From Liquidambar formosana (Eukaryota > Streptophyta > Magnoliopsida > Saxifragales > Altingiaceae), in assembly GCA_039720395.1 (NCBI GenBank), contig CM077832.1, positions 28,445,763-28,509,762 of the forward strand: 64,000 nt of DNA, given 5' to 3'. This document shows positions 47,801-59,892 of this stretch, piece after piece (position 1 is the stretch's first letter; each line of letters begins with the position of its first letter). Under the pieces are notes generated by a model. That model did not search any database and was not told the origin of the DNA. It saw only the letters and a list, made by a program, of their open reading frames with translations. The translations under genes were made by a program, and so were the position numbers.

Positions 47801-50635
47801 TCTTGGATGAGCAGCCTGAACATATTTAAGGATGAAAAGGATGGGGGAAGAAAGGAAAAAACTCTAGGCCATCCTTTAAATTATAGTAATAAGATTTTGT
47901 AAAGCACAATTATAACAGAGGTATAACTAGCATCATAACAAATAGAGAGATGAGAAAAATCACAATCACAAGCTCACAACAAGCTTTACCATGGGCCAAC
48001 ATTGAGTACTCATTTTTTTTCCTTTGCTTTATAGAAGTTTAACACCTGAATCAGCTACAACAATACAGCACTTACAGGTAGGGAATCAACACATTATGTA
48101 TTTACCTCTGCCAACCGATAGTAGCTTGAAGGCATACAACCTCTGTGCATTGTCACGGATAGCAACCTCAATCTGGCAGACAGAAAATTTATAGCCCATG
48201 AGTCAATTGAATGGCACTGAGAACCTGTAAGAAATGCAAAGACCAACTGATGCATGGAACATGTACAATCTGCTCTACATCAAATTTTGATAAAATAAAA
48301 TGGCAGAACAGGATACGTGTTGCTTGATGCTAACCCTAAGGGAGACTGACTAGATTTTATATCCACTGTAGACAAACAAGAACACGATATATTAGCAAAC
48401 AAACTAAATATCAGAAATGGTAATTAAAATACCTGCGAGTCGGTAACCTTGAAAACACGCTTCCAAGGTAAAAGAAAAGTTGACGCTTCTCCAAACACAA
48501 GAGTTGAAACATAAATCAGCTTTTGAAATGCCTGCACTGGAGACACACTCATAATGGTCAAGCTCCATATCTTCATTCAAAAGCCCCAAATACACCTCTA
48601 AATTAAGAATCAAGACATGAAGTTAGCACATTTACAAGTAACCTACCCGACGCTGCTCTATGTCATCATCACGATCTCCAGTTTCAAGCCTTTGCCTGAA
48701 AATCCGCCTACCAATCTGAAGGACCAAAAAGTAAAAACCAATTAAAAGAAAACAGATTTTTGAGTCTTGCTTCAAATACAAGCATAAGCTTTTAAATTCT
48801 TCAGCCTATTTACAGATAACTAAAATTATAAAATACCTCCATATGCATGGCAGCCGCATCTGGGTCATCAATTCCCAAAGCGTTTTTAAATTTGATAACT
48901 GGTTTCAACTTCATTTCCTATAAGATTTTCACTTCCCGGAGGAATAACAGAAGATACAAACCTGAATAGCAAAACAAAAAAACAAAAAAAAAAAAAATTA
49001 ACCAAGACATTACAGGCAAAGCTAAATATATCTCTAATGATCTCAAGCAACATTGTAGCATCTCTCAAAACTAAAATCATGGCATCCATGTGTAGAAAAT
49101 TATTGTCAACAGTATACCATGTTCTTTCGAGTTAAGACACTGGATAATGAACAAATGAACAGATATTAGAGACCCGCAGAGAAGAGAACCAGGGAGAGGG
49201 GGGCAGGGGGGACAAAACAAACAAACAGACAAACAAAAAACAAAGGCAGACCCGCACACACAGAAAATAATATACTCTATCAAAGCATAGAAAACTCTAA
49301 ACACTGAGACACTGTTGGATGTTAAATTGGGTTGCGTGCAATAGCAGAGTTTATGTGGTCACCCCATTATTTACTACCAGCCAAGTGACAACGATCAATA
49401 CCCTAACATCTTGATCACTGATGATGATGATGATGGTTTGACTTTTTGTGTGTAGACAAATTATAAATAATTTGTTCTTGACTCACCGGCAATATAGATC
49501 ACAAAGCTCTGAATTGAATGCCTCATCTTGCTTGCTAACACCATATCTGAAAGATTAAGCATTAAAAAAGATACAGGAAAAAGAAAATCAGCTACAGATA
49601 ATGAAAATAAGAGAAACTTTAAAAGAACAAATATATGCAAAGGAAGGAAGACAACTCAAAGGTAGAGTCCACGAACAGTAACATTTCTAAGCTTAAACAC
49701 TTGGTTCAACAAATTAAAAACATCATTAGAGCAAAACGACAAATTATAAGTCATTCACGTACTCTTAATGAAAATCACAAACATAACAAATTTTGTGATT
49801 TAAATTATTATCTGATCCTCCTAAAAATGTATTTTCAGCTATAAAAACACCTACGCAGATTCTCACAAGCAATGCATTCTTGCGCATAATGCATCACCTG
49901 AATGCTATATGATAACACAGTTATAGACATACAGAATTCATCTACCATTCTTAAACCAAGCAAGGATGTGAAACTGTCTACGCAATAAACCCAAACCAAC
50001 TACATATATAATTTTCCAAAACTAACCACAATTATCTCTAAAACCCCAATGAGTATCAGCATTAATGAAGCTTAACATACAAATCAATAAAATAAAATAA
50101 ATAATAATACGAACTTTTTGGCGATTCCCTCGATGTCTTCCTTTTTTATCGCACCCGGATCATCGCAACCAGCCACATAGTTATGCAAATTCGCCGCAGC
50201 AACCTCAGGAACGCATGAATTCAAAGCGTATGCAGCTGCACCACCCGCAGCCCCAAATGCAACGGCGCCACCCAAGGCTACATTCCGAGTTCCCCCTAAC
50301 CGAAGCCCTAATCCATACCCAGCAGCAAGAGCACCAGCAACGATGACAACCGAGCTCGCTAACCTGACAGGCGGTGACAAACTGTCAACGAGGGATTGCA
50401 AACCCGAGAGTTCCTTCTTCCCTCCGAAGACATCGACGGAGACTGAATCGGAGGTGCTAGGTTTGTCAGAACTGCTTGTGGAGCTACGAACGACGGAGAT
50501 TTTGTAACGACTTCGTCTTGTGAGGGAGGTGATGGAGCTACTGGTGAGTCGAAGAGGATTAGGGTTTATGAAGGGAGAGAAAAGGACGGAACGGTGCGGA
50601 GAAGAAGGAGGGGCAGTGAGAAGAGACGGATTCAT
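35859..50635 (-). CDS. TIC110: TIC110, chloroplast inner-envelope import protein; one extra base in exon 3
   Basis: TIC110 is a stromal scaffold anchored in the inner envelope that recruits chaperones during protein import. Fifteen exons were placed with GT-AG sites and consistent phases: 50635-50115, 49546-49487, 48961-48837, 48715-48647, 48531-48433, 48172-48106, 44177-44113, 44023-43929, 43678-43551, 43452-43352, 40681-40465, 40089-39935, 38704-38579, 37219-36224, 36101-35859. The N-terminus is S/T-rich like a transit peptide, followed by two hydrophobic segments (VRLASSVVIVAGALAAGYGL, then a G/A-rich stretch). The helical repeats and the C-terminal ALLRQRNR region are well kept. The exons total 3067 bases, one too many. 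The extra base is near 48899 in exon 3, between NEVET and KFKNALGIDDPDAA. Without it there would be 1021 residues, close to the Arabidopsis protein. It may be an assembly error or a real null, since TIC110 is usually essential. Confidence 0.9.
37880..38118. mobile_element. MITE in TIC110 intron 13
   Basis: This is the copy B counterpart of the element at 9072-9310, with the same long inverted termini (CCTGTTTGGATAAGCTTCTA and complement). It lies between exons 14 and 13 of TIC110. Confidence 0.75.
41738..42732. mobile_element. Possible hAT-like element in TIC110 intron 10
   Basis: The left end CATGGTTTTAAATA and right end TTTTTTAAAACACTG form an imperfect inverted repeat. The bases outside are ATTAGTTC on the left and TTTAGTTC on the right, a near 8-base target duplication. 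The interior has short repeats of CATAGATCTA-type and no coding. hAT assignment is tentative. Confidence 0.4.
44578..46709. mobile_element. hAT-like non-autonomous element in TIC110 intron 6
   Basis: The ends CAATGTTTTAAAA and TTTTTAAAAAACACTG are inverted repeats, flanked by an exact 8-base duplication ATTCAAAT (44570-44577 and 46710-46717). Eight-base targets and CA(G/A)TG ends are typical of hAT transposons. The subterminal zones are GGGGCG-rich. No transposase is present. Without the nested element it is about 720 bases. Confidence 0.82.
45134..46535. mobile_element. MULE-like element nested in the hAT-like element
   Basis: It starts AAGGACTT, ends AAGTCCTTG, and is flanked by the exact 9-base duplication GGTGTATTC (45125-45133 and 46536-46544). 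A 9-base target points to a Mutator-like element. Many copies of (C)GATATATCG occur in the first ~240 bases and again in the last ~100. The interior contains a GAA/GGA microsatellite (about 45472-45536) and no transposase. The terminal inverted repeat is short for a MULE, so the class is inferred from the target-site length. Confidence 0.75.
46710..48105. other. Rest of TIC110 intron 6
   Basis: No TIC110 coding sequence was found here. Two short minus-strand open stretches (46845-47039, 47343-47555) have no recognisable domain and no supporting splice sites. Confidence 0.5.
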
Positions 50636-50685
50636 TTCTCCCCTTCTGAGAAGAAGAGAAGGTGAGAGATTTGGAAGCTTATTAT

Positions 50686-50721
50686 TAGGGTTTTGTTTAT
50701 AGGCTTTTATACATAGGGTTT
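50686..50721 (-). promoter_or_regulatory. TIC110 core promoter: TATA box and telo-box motifs
   Basis: On the minus strand, TATAAAAG lies at 50711-50704, about 70 bases before the TIC110 start codon. Two AAACCCTA (telo-box) motifs lie at 50721-50714 and 50693-50686. Telo-boxes are common in promoters of plant housekeeping and organelle-biogenesis genes. The start of transcription would be near 50675. Confidence 0.55.
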
Positions 50722-51354
50722 AACGAAAGGAGTGAAGATGAGGATAGGGTGGGAAGAAAGGGAGTCCGGATCCTCTGCTTGTAAAACCACCTACTTTGGT
50801 GTACGTACGGCGTCAATGCCGTTAAAAGTTTTTTTTATTTTTTTGGCGGAAGCAATTAACGGCGTTGATGCCTGCTACAGGCAAAAACGACACCCAAGTG
50901 GATCGTTTTAGGGCCTGAAAGCTTCATGATTGTGGGATTCCCTTAAAATTGACGTGTAACGATCGCATTAAAATTCAAAGACGTCTAAACCGAGGATTTG
51001 AGCTCGAAGAAACGATATAAAAACCTTAAAAACAAAGGGTGTGATCAAATTCGGTGTGTGACATTGTTTTATACACTCCGTTTGGTACCAATTCTCAATA
51101 GAATAAAATTGATTTCAATTAAATAGAATTGAATTGAATTAATTTGAATTCTATTTCATTTATTTGGAATAAGATAAATGAAACATAATTCTATTCTATT
51201 CTACTCTATCTAATTATTTGAAATGAATTCCATTAGAATATATTTCATTTATTATCCCTATTAATAACAATGAATAATATCATTTACTAAAACAAAAAGT
51301 TTGATCATAATCCAAATATATATGATGTTATAATAGGTTTAACTATATGTTTAC

Positions 51355-51560
51355 CTGCAATGGTAGCTTAGATAGTAAACAACCACAGCTTAAGAACCGT
51401 ATGTCCCAAGTTCGAATCTCTGTTCTCTCACTATCGGATGCACGGGCATGTGAGTGGTTTGTATGTCACGGGAGATTAGTGTAGACCCAATGGTTGTGAT
51501 ACACCTCATTTGACAATACTAGATATGGGCACATGTGCGTTGCACATGAATATTATTTAA
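51355..51560 (+). mobile_element. Possible tRNA-derived SINE
   Basis: A box A-like TAGCTTAGATAG (about 51364) and a box B-like AGTTCGAATC (51411-51420) are spaced as in a tRNA-derived Pol III promoter. They are followed by unrelated sequence, as in plant SINEs. The 3' end and the target duplication were not resolved. It does not fold as a full tRNA. Confidence 0.4.
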
Positions 51561-53198
51561 ATAAAAAAAATTATAAATAATATATCTATATATATCTATA
51601 TATATATATATATTGAACATGAAAATCTAATGGAGTATTTGATTTAGGGTTTCCTTTGAATTCCTATTTGTGTTTTATATATTAAGGTATGTGTTTTAGA
51701 ATATATTAAGGTATGTGTTTTAGAATTATAGTTTCCATATTGCTATATTTCCTATATATGCAGAAGGGTGGGTAGTTGTGTATTTAAAAATTAAAATAAG
51801 GATATATTAGTCAATCAAAAGTTTTTCTTACATTCATCTTTTTATAGGTGGTATATATAGAAGTATAGATATATATATATATATATGATGTTTCTATCCT
51901 ATTACCCATGAAAAAAAAAATGATGGTTATAGGTCATTGAATCCACCTGGCCTAGATGCAATGGTGATCAAGAGATGAATTTCTCCAATTAAATCACTAA
52001 CAAATTCTTATTCTTTAAATTTTGGATTACATAAAACAATATTGTCATCGTCATCATCTCTCAAGGCTTATCCCAATCTGTTTAATTTAAACTAGCTTTA
52101 GGCTAGTAACACTGATCAAGCAAATAGAGAGAGAGGAGAGGCGGCACTTCTTGTGGACTTCTAGCATACGTCAACTTTTAATCTTGAGAAGAGAGAACGT
52201 ATAATAGGGCAAATGGTATATTTGTCATACAACTTAAAATGCAAGGGTACTTTAAGAAATCAAAAAAATTATGTAATAAATGAAATCAATTCTATACAAA
52301 TGTGACCACTTTTAGTAGGATTTGTGTTTTTACAAAACTGGAATTGGAAATCAATTCAATTCTATTTTTGTTGACTCTTTTTTTTTTTTTTTTTTTTTTA
52401 TTAACTATTAGGGGTATCCTAGATCTTACTCCCGTCGAGGTTTCAGCCCAAACTATTCCCCTAACAACCCGTGTCAGATGCTCTATACCCATACAAGTAA
52501 CAATTTCTGCGAAGAGTTAAAACGGAGTGATAATTGTAGTACCGTAAATACCTTTTGCAAAAAATAAAAAAAATAACTATAGCAATATAGATGGCCCTTT
52601 CGTCTGTAAATGGGCTTCAGTTTCGGCCCTACCTACTCTCATTTTTCTTTACTTTTCTTCATCTCGGATATTCAAAATTTTGATTTGATTTAGACACAAG
52701 TAAGATATTGTTTGCCAATAGGAATTGGGTCTAATGGTATGTTTTTCCCCATAAATATAGAAGGGTTGTAGAGGGGTTGTGGTTCAACTTCTTTTGGGTC
52801 CGTGCGTCTCTTACATAAATAAATTATTCTTCACTTTACATTAATGAATGATTGTGAAATGAATTGCAATTGATCTTATGAAAGCAGAGGTTTTCTCGGA
52901 TCATCCTCTAAACTCATTTATATACAAATGCATGTAGCTTTTGAAGATATTTCAGAAAGTGATCTCGAAGCACAGTCTGTGAGAGAAACCAATTCTTTTT
53001 TCACTTTTATTTTCTTTCAAAATGCTAAAAGTATCCTAATTACACAAAGATTGTATGTCTTTTGATGATCTTCCAAACCTCAACATGAGGTTGATGTCAT
53101 ACGGGTCATGTACCATAGGTTCTGTAATGATCAACATGATGTGATTTGTTAAAAAGTATAGTTACAAACTACGCTTTCAGGTTATAAAAAAAATATGG

Positions 53199-53655
53199 TA
53201 CTGTTTGGTTATGCTTTTAAAAAAATATTTTTTGCTTTTGAAAGAAAAATGTTACAGAAATAAAAAAGTAACGTTTGGTTACAGTTTTTAATAAGTACTT
53301 TTTAATAAATAAAAAGCAATTAGAAGCAAAATTTAGCTTTTAATCGATCAAAAGCAAATAAAACTTGCTTTCAAAAGAAAATTTATAAGTTCTCTCACCC
53401 GATTCAACCTCTTGACCTCATAGTTTTCTTCAATCATGTCTCGTGACAAATAGTGAGAGGAGCGACATCATCCGTCGTATTCTAACGATTTCCACTGTAT
53501 TTGCTTTTCCTTTTGTAATGAAAAGTAAAAGCAAAAATCAATTTTACCAAACATGCTTTTTTGGTTTTATTGCTTTTACTTAATAGCAAAAAGCAACAAA
53601 GTAAAAAAGGAATTTTCCTACTCATAAAAAGATTTTTTGAAAAGCACAACCATAT
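53199..53655. mobile_element. MITE-like inverted-terminus element
   Basis: The left end TACTGTTTGGTTATGCTTTT and the right end AAAAGCACAACCATAT are imperfect inverted repeats around an AT-rich interior with many AAAAGCAA/TTGCTTTT repeats. No target duplication was fixed. No coding capacity. Confidence 0.45.
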
Positions 53656-55032
53656 GTGTGTCTATATTTATCTATCTATACTACTATATAAAGGGAATTC
53701 TCTTTGTCGTTAGTGTGCCTTGAATTTACTAAAAAATAACCAAAATTTAAAAAAAAAAAAAAAAAATCCCTATAAATTGATAATGGTTAAAGAACTATAT
53801 GTAATTTCACCATTCAAAACTTACCCACGCTACCACGTCAACCAGGAACTATCACTACCACCCACATCATCAATTGCAAGGTTCGCACATACCAACCATA
53901 AATTAAAGGATTCTTAGATAGAGATTGAGTTTCAAAAGATTTTACTGTGCTTTCTTATTTTTTTTATTTGACGTCGCTTTCGGTCATTTGGAGGAAGGAT
54001 ACCCCTACCCTTATTCTCGGGTATTTGCAAGGTACAAATCCTTTTATTTTTTCTATGAATTGACTCTCAAATTGTAGGGGGGAAAAAAAAATTTAACCCA
54101 TAATAAAAAAACTCAATCCTATTATTACCCTTTTTATTTTATTTAGTTTTGTACATTTTATCAACGTACTCATAGTTTTGTTTTCTTTAATTGCTTCGAA
54201 TCAGGCTTGTCAACTGAGGAAGTTCATAGTCTGTCCAAAACTGAAAGATTGCATTTTGTGGTCAAGTAGCCTTTTACATTCTTCAACCAAATAATGAGCA
54301 GTGATATTACTTCCCATGTTCTTTGTCAAAGAACGTGTTGCACACGCATCACGTGTGCCCAGCTACTAGTATAAACAAAGGCAATAGGGTGCATGGATTA
54401 CTTCCTATGGAATTTACTTGGATTTTAACCATGGGAAACAACTTGTCATGTGCCCCTAAGTAGCTGTAATGCTATAACTTATAAGCAAAGGCTAACGCAA
54501 GAATATCAGGTTAACTACATGGGAAAAGAATGGAATTATAAGAAAATAAGGCACAACCAAGCAGTAGGCAGCTAGTCATGAACAAACTGGAAGAAATGAG
54601 GCAGGTTTTCAGGTTGGTAGTTGGTTTCTGCAGGCCTAGCCTAGGTTGAACCTAACATGCTTTTAGTCAGGTTACATCTGGGGTTCAATCGAACAAATTA
54701 ATCAATCTGTGTAGCTAAATGTCAACCTGATCATGCTCATTCCTCAATATATGAAAGAGAATAAGCATTCAGACAGAAGAAAAAAGTACCATGACGTTTG
54801 ACAAATAAAATTATTGGGTATTCGGGTTCATTTTTCATTTGTGTATCACGCACGAAAGACTCTTAGTTGAAGGCCAGACCGTGAGATGGAATTCTGTAAC
54901 ATGCCTGAGGAGGCTTCCAGCAAGTAAAGCTGATTAACAACATAAAAACACAATACTATTGTTGAGCCATTAATTGTCATTTACAAAATAAAAATAAAAT
55001 AATTTTATACATTGAAAAAGCAAAAACTATCT

Positions 55033-56175
55033 TCAATTCGGAATAATATGATTTCCTCCTTTTCCATGCCTTGACAACATGAACGTCCCTGTCGAAATGG
55101 ATCTCTCCATTGCAACCCTATGCAAACCATCGTTGGACTTAACATTTTCTCTGCTCGAAAATTGAAGATTGTCCACCTGAAACCCATCGTCATCTTCGCT
55201 ACTAGTATTGCGTAATATATCAGCGATAGAAACATGACCGCCTTGATGATGTGAAGAAGAATCCAAAGAAACTGACCTCCTAATTAAACTGGATGATGAT
55301 CGAAGTCTTTCCTGTCTAATTTCAATGTCTCTTCCCTCTGAATCTTCCCCATCTCCAAGAGATGCTTGAATGGGGGTCTTGGGGATAACGCCGTCACTAA
55401 CAAGGCGAACAACAGGCTCTTGTTGAAAGGGAACACCACTGTTTTCTAAGTCATGGAGGACCACTACAACACTAATATTGTTCGGAGGATGACGTTGGTA
55501 TTGATCAAGTGAAGATATGTTAGTACTATTATTAGGCCTACCTTGTGCAGGTAACTGTTGGGGCGCCGCCGCTGGCAATGGCAAAGGCAAAGGATTAGGA
55601 TTGATAGATGCGATGATGTTGGAGCGGCATAAAGGACAACTCGAGTTGGATTTCAACCACGTATCTATACAGGGGAGATGAAAGGCATGGTTGCACTTTG
55701 GCAATAGCCGTAGGCTTTCGTCTTCTTGAAACTCGCTGAGACAAACCGAGCAATCCGTGCCTTCAACCAACCCCTCGAGCTCTCCTTTCTTGTACTTGCA
55801 AACTGCAATGGACTTGATAAGTGCATCGTCTAATCCGGTAGGAGCAACTTGCCACGCCTCCCGATTCATTTGAGTCTCATCCATTTGTGCACTCATGCGG
55901 CCATCATGATCTGATCCTCTTCTCCTACAACATTTTGACATGATGATGTAATAGCTTACCAGAAGGAAAGCGCTGGCCAAGATGCCGATGACCGCTATAA
56001 TGAGAGGGGAGAATTCGGAGCCCGAACTGCCGTCTGAGAGCCCTAAAGGAGGGGGTGGGGGGAAAATCATGTAACACCACTGCGGGCAATAGATGCTGCA
56101 AATTCCTTGAGAGCAGTCATTGTAATTACCATAGGGCGTCCAAGGGTTATTTGGGTTGTTGCTTGCAGAACCCAT
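55033..56175 (-). CDS. ATL-family RING-H2 E3 ubiquitin ligase
   Basis: This single-exon gene encodes 380 residues. ATG at 56175 ([12 protein letters not shown]) is the only in-frame ATG before the first domain. A cysteine-bearing N-terminal part ([14 protein letters not shown]) precedes one membrane segment (about residues 57-80, [20 protein letters not shown]). Then come a basic stretch, the ATL signature [10 protein letters not shown], and a RING-H2 finger. The finger has [13 protein letters not shown] with both zinc-binding histidines, and CPLC, with the tryptophan that contacts E2 enzymes (DTW). The long C-terminal tail is S- and Q-rich. ATL ligases sit in membranes and transfer ubiquitin, often in defence or stress signalling. 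Absence of introns is normal for the family. The frame is intact, so this is probably functional. The precise family member cannot be assigned. Confidence 0.93.
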   Translation of the reverse strand: MGSASNNPNNPWTPYGNYNDCSQGICSIYCPQWCYMIFPPPPPLGLSDGSSGSEFSPLIIAVIGILASAFLLVSYYIIMSKCCRRRGSDHDGRMSAQMDETQMNREAWQVAPTGLDDALIKSIAVCKYKKGELEGLVEGTDCSVCLSEFQEDESLRLLPKCNHAFHLPCIDTWLKSNSSCPLCRSNIIASINPNPLPLPLPAAAPQQLPAQGRPNNSTNISSLDQYQRHPPNNISVVVVLHDLENSGVPFQQEPVVRLVSDGVIPKTPIQASLGDGEDSEGRDIEIRQERLRSSSSLIRRSVSLDSSSHHQGGHVSIADILRNTSSEDDDGFQVDNLQFSSRENVKSNDGLHRVAMERSISTGTFMLSRHGKGGNHIIPN

Positions 56176-56289
56176 ATATGCCCACCCCACCCCACCCCAG
56201 TCAATTTGAATGACCACTGAAACTTGCAAAAGCCTGTATATGTCTACTTTCCCTCAATTTATGCTGGGTCACTTGGCTTCAAGATTAAG

Positions 56290-56291
<2 letters not shown>

Positions 56292-56324
<33 letters not shown>
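56292..56324. repeat. GA microsatellite upstream of the ATL gene
   Basis: A (GA)n run about 117 bases before the ATL start codon. On the gene strand it reads as a CT run, a common feature of plant 5' UTRs and core promoters. Confidence 0.8.
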
Positions 56325-56329
<5 letters not shown>

Positions 56330-58625
56330 TGGGAAAGGAGTAATAGAAAAAGGCAGATCGATCGAATAAAAGAAAACAAAAAAAACAAAAAATGGGGCCT
56401 TGGATGGATCGACGGAAAGGGAAGCAAAGTAGAGGAGGTGGGGGGTTGATGTGTCTACTTCTTATCTTCTCTTTTCTGTATCTTTACACTAGCTTTTCTT
56501 GCAATGGAGAATTGGAGAATGATGGTTTGTTGAATAAACAGATGGTGTTTGGTGGTATGTTTATCAAAGTGAGTTATCGATGGTGCAAGGGTCCAAGCTA
56601 GTAGGTAAGTGTAGGTGGGTCGAGTCTTTTATTCGGTGCGGAAGCCAATACAACCTTTATACCAGCTGGGCAACTTCCCATTAGTTGATTGCCTCGTCAG
56701 AAAAGTCAAAGAAATGAGGAACTAATATATGGAGGTGTGATTGCGTGGGTGTTCTCACTCGTCTAAAGAGGCAAAGCCTCATTGGTTGATCGAATTTGGA
56801 GGTACAGTGGCTTTGCATGCATTCTGAGGAGAGTATATTATATTATTTATTAAGAGAAATTTCCATTATTTTTTTTTTTAATTTTTTTGCCAAACTTAGA
56901 AATCAGGACGAAATCTTCTAACATCAATCAACGGATGATTTTATGGTACCCATAAAATTTTTAAGGTACCATATTTATTTATCATTTAAACTGAATTATT
57001 TACTATTTTAAATGATTCAAAATAATCCACTTACTATTTAATAATTACTTATCATTTAAGGTGACCAACTAATCATTTTAAATAGTTCACTTATCATTTG
57101 AAATGACTTACTTACATTTTAAATTGATCTTATGAGTATGGTACCTAATTTGTTTTTAAAGGTACCATAGGATTGACCTCAACCAACATGAATGAAAAAA
57201 GACTACTCCTTTAAAAGTAAGAAATTTTTCTTAGAAGGAATAATTAATTATAACCTCACAAAAATATGCTCAAACTAGTTTTACCATGTTTGTAGATCAG
57301 AAAAGAATTCAATAACCCAACTTCTAATTTGCATGACTAGGTGGTGAATTCATGGGAGCGAATAAAGTGGTGCTACATATATCAAAGGTTATTTGGATTC
57401 ATCCATCGTTTTGTGTAGGATCTAATTTTCTTCCTTCAGTAAAGCTAATGGACTATTATATTGTAGGTTTTAAAAAATTAATTTAAAAAAAAAAAAAAAC
57501 CAATTCTCGTCTATTGTAGTACGTTTTAAAATATTAATTTTTAAAAAAAAAATCGATTTTGTTAAGACTTATATTTGGAACCAAATTAGTACAATTCAAT
57601 ATAATTTAGGGAAGTAAAATTATTTATTCAACAATTATGTTTTAAATATCCTTAACACATAGGCTCCACATAAGATGTCACGTATTCACTCACATCGCAT
57701 GTTCATCAATTATTTTAACAGCGTTTGAGGTAGGAACCATATTTAGGCACTGCAGTGAAGTTTAGGTATTAAATTAGGAGAAAAAATATATTATATGGAT
57801 ATCACATTGAAATTTTTAGAAAAGTTCTAAGGGCTAAAATGATTTTTACCCAAAAACGAAAAACAACAGCAACATAATATACGCCGTCATCTTCATCAGC
57901 CTTGGGAACCATCCTTCACCCTATCCTTTAATTAGCTAGCTCCTAGCTCAAGTTAAGATGATTTGACGAGGATGATCGATGCAGATGAGGACGGTAATAA
58001 AGGGCATCTCTCTCATAATCTCCTATTTGCAGTTGTTTGCAAACCCCTGCATACACGTTGTTCCCATATGGTGGCAACCAAACCCTTCTGCATTATCACC
58101 AGCACAAGTCTTCAATTGATTTATTACTTTCGTTTCATTTGGGTTTTCAATCCTTCTTAATTGTTAATCACTATTCCGACTTGCATATATATTTTCATTT
58201 GTATTGTTTTGGGTTTTTTTTCCCCTTCTAATCAAATTTGGTTATCATAAAAAAATTCAACATGAGAAGTAGAGAGGGGAAATAGAAGAAAGAGAGGAGA
58301 ATCGGCCATGGCAGCCACCACGGACAACCCATGAGGAGGAAGAAGACATTCTTCAGACAAGTTTTTTAAAATTTTTATTTTTTTTTTTTGGTTTTTGTTT
58401 TTGTCTTTTTTTTTTTTTTTTGTTTACAATCGTTCCACTTGTGTGCCATGTCAGCGTGCACGTGCGGTCACTTGACCATTCTGTCAAATTTATTGATGTC
58501 CATTAGCGCTTATCTTATGTTGAAATACCAAATTAATTTAGTCTCAAAATTGAGACAATTATAAGTTTGTGAACTAAATTGACACTGCCCCTCAAATTGA
58601 TGGTACAAAAAAATAATTAACTTAT

Positions 58626-58626
58626 C

Positions 58627-58674
<48 letters not shown>
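58626..58674. repeat. TA/GA compound microsatellite
   Basis: A short (TA)n run passes directly into a (GA)n run. Confidence 0.8.
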
Positions 58675-58678
<4 letters not shown>

Positions 58679-58844
58679 TTACTTTGTATATATGTCAAAG
58701 CAATTGGAAAACAGGGGAGCAAGATGATTGAACATGTGAAATATGAGTTCAATGGAACGGAAGAGGAGATTGTGGTGGGTAGAAGAGTCCTGTAGAAGAG
58801 AGTCCTGTGTGGGTGAGGTTGAGAGAGATTGAAAAAACTGTTAG

Positions 58845-58999
58845 GCTATGTTTGGATAAAGAATTTCTAGATGGAATTTGCTTTTGAGATGGAATTTGTA
58901 AAATTTTTAAAAGGATTTTGTTCATCTCATCCTTATAAAAATTTTGCAAATTCCATCTCAAAAGCAAATTCTACCTAGAAATTTCTTATCCAAACATAG
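58845..58999. mobile_element. MITE with long terminal inverted repeats
   Basis: This 155-base element starts CTATGTTTGGATAAAGAATTT and ends with the near complement AAATTTCTTATCCAAACATAG. The inverted arms extend most of its length (GATGGAATTTGC and GCAAATTCCATC also pair). It would fold into a hairpin and could give small RNAs. No coding capacity. Confidence 0.75.
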
Positions 59000-59160
59000 T
59001 GTTACAGACACGAAGAAACTTAAGAGTCCAAACGTCGCAAGCTCTGGCTTTGGTTTTTTTTGTTTAGGAAGGAGTTTATCCCTCTCATTTTTTTTATTTA
59101 TTATTATCTTATATAAAAAGAGCCAAAACGTTAGCTTAACGGTGTGAGTGAGTTGGCAAG

Positions 59161-59820
59161 CTGTTTACACCCTAAAAATCGGCGTAAGAAATTTACATTC
59201 GGCTTTAGTCAAAATTTTGGGGGTAAGAGGCCGAACACCATGCAAAAACTATTATCGGTCAGATAGTCGAAATTCATTCTCTTCTTAGACCGATTTTCCC
59301 TTATATCGGGAATCATTACCAGCCACATTTGCGGGGCAGTTACAGATCGTGGGAAGTTATTTGAAAAACGTGGTCTTAGTGGGAGATGTCTCGTCAAAAT
59401 GAGTCAGATAGAGAGCGAATTCTGCGGAGTAACGGTCACTTGAGTGTATAAAGATGGAAGATCAGCCATCTAAAGGACTCTCCAACATCAATCAACAAAT
59501 CAGTTCTCAGGAACTTTATCTTTTTCATTTTCTTTTAGAAATCTAGGATTTTAAACCCAGAAACGTGTGCTCCTTTCTGGTCAAAGGCGTGTGCACCCCT
59601 TTGTTCATCATTGTAATTCCAGAAATTGATCAATGAAAATGGCTTCCTCCGTGGTAAGCTTTTCCTTTTAATTTCTGTTATTATTTTGTGTTTTCAATTG
59701 TTTGTCACAGAAAAGTCCTTGAGTCCATTCAAGGCAAGGTAGAACCCGCAATTCGTCACTGTTTAGTGGCTGGCACGCTCGCGCAACCCAATCTTCAGAA
59801 TCAAAATTTTGGAGGAAACA
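59161..59820 (+). repeat. Probable 5' LTR of the right-end element
   Basis: The segment ends just before the primer-binding site and includes a TATA-like GTGTATAAAGATG near 59444. Both boundaries are inferred, since the matching 3' LTR is outside the window. Confidence 0.4.
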
Positions 59821-59825
59821 CTTTT

Positions 59826-59843
59826 TGGCACGCCCGGTGGGAC
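59826..59843 (+). other. Primer-binding site of the right-end element
   Basis: TGGCACGCCCGGTGGGAC follows the likely LTR end by a few bases and precedes the Gag start codon by 49 bases. This motif recurs at the same place in many plant Ty3/gypsy elements. The primer tRNA was not determined. Confidence 0.55.
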
Positions 59844-59892
59844 ACCATTCGTGTTATTTTCCAGTTCTAGGAGATTTGTTTTTGCAACAATC

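Larger units (their letters stand above)
50722..55032. other. Spacer between TIC110 and the ATL gene
   Basis: AT-rich spacer with no convincing gene. It holds a possible SINE (about 51355), a MITE-like element (about 53199-53655) and several poly-A/T runs. TIC110 points away from this spacer into its own gene, and the ATL gene ends into it. Confidence 0.55.
56325..59160. other. Spacer between the ATL gene and the right-end retrotransposon
   Basis: No gene could be supported. Around 56940-57180 there are repeated ATCATTTAAA-type motifs bordered by GGTACC sequences, perhaps a degraded MITE. A TA/GA compound microsatellite lies at about 58626-58674 and a MITE at 58845-58999. Confidence 0.5.

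Noticed and set aside
56392..56601. 69-residue plus-strand ORF with a hydrophobic, signal-like stretch
   Set aside because: It overlaps the upstream region of the ATL gene on the opposite strand, has no recognised relative, and similar short frames are frequent by chance.
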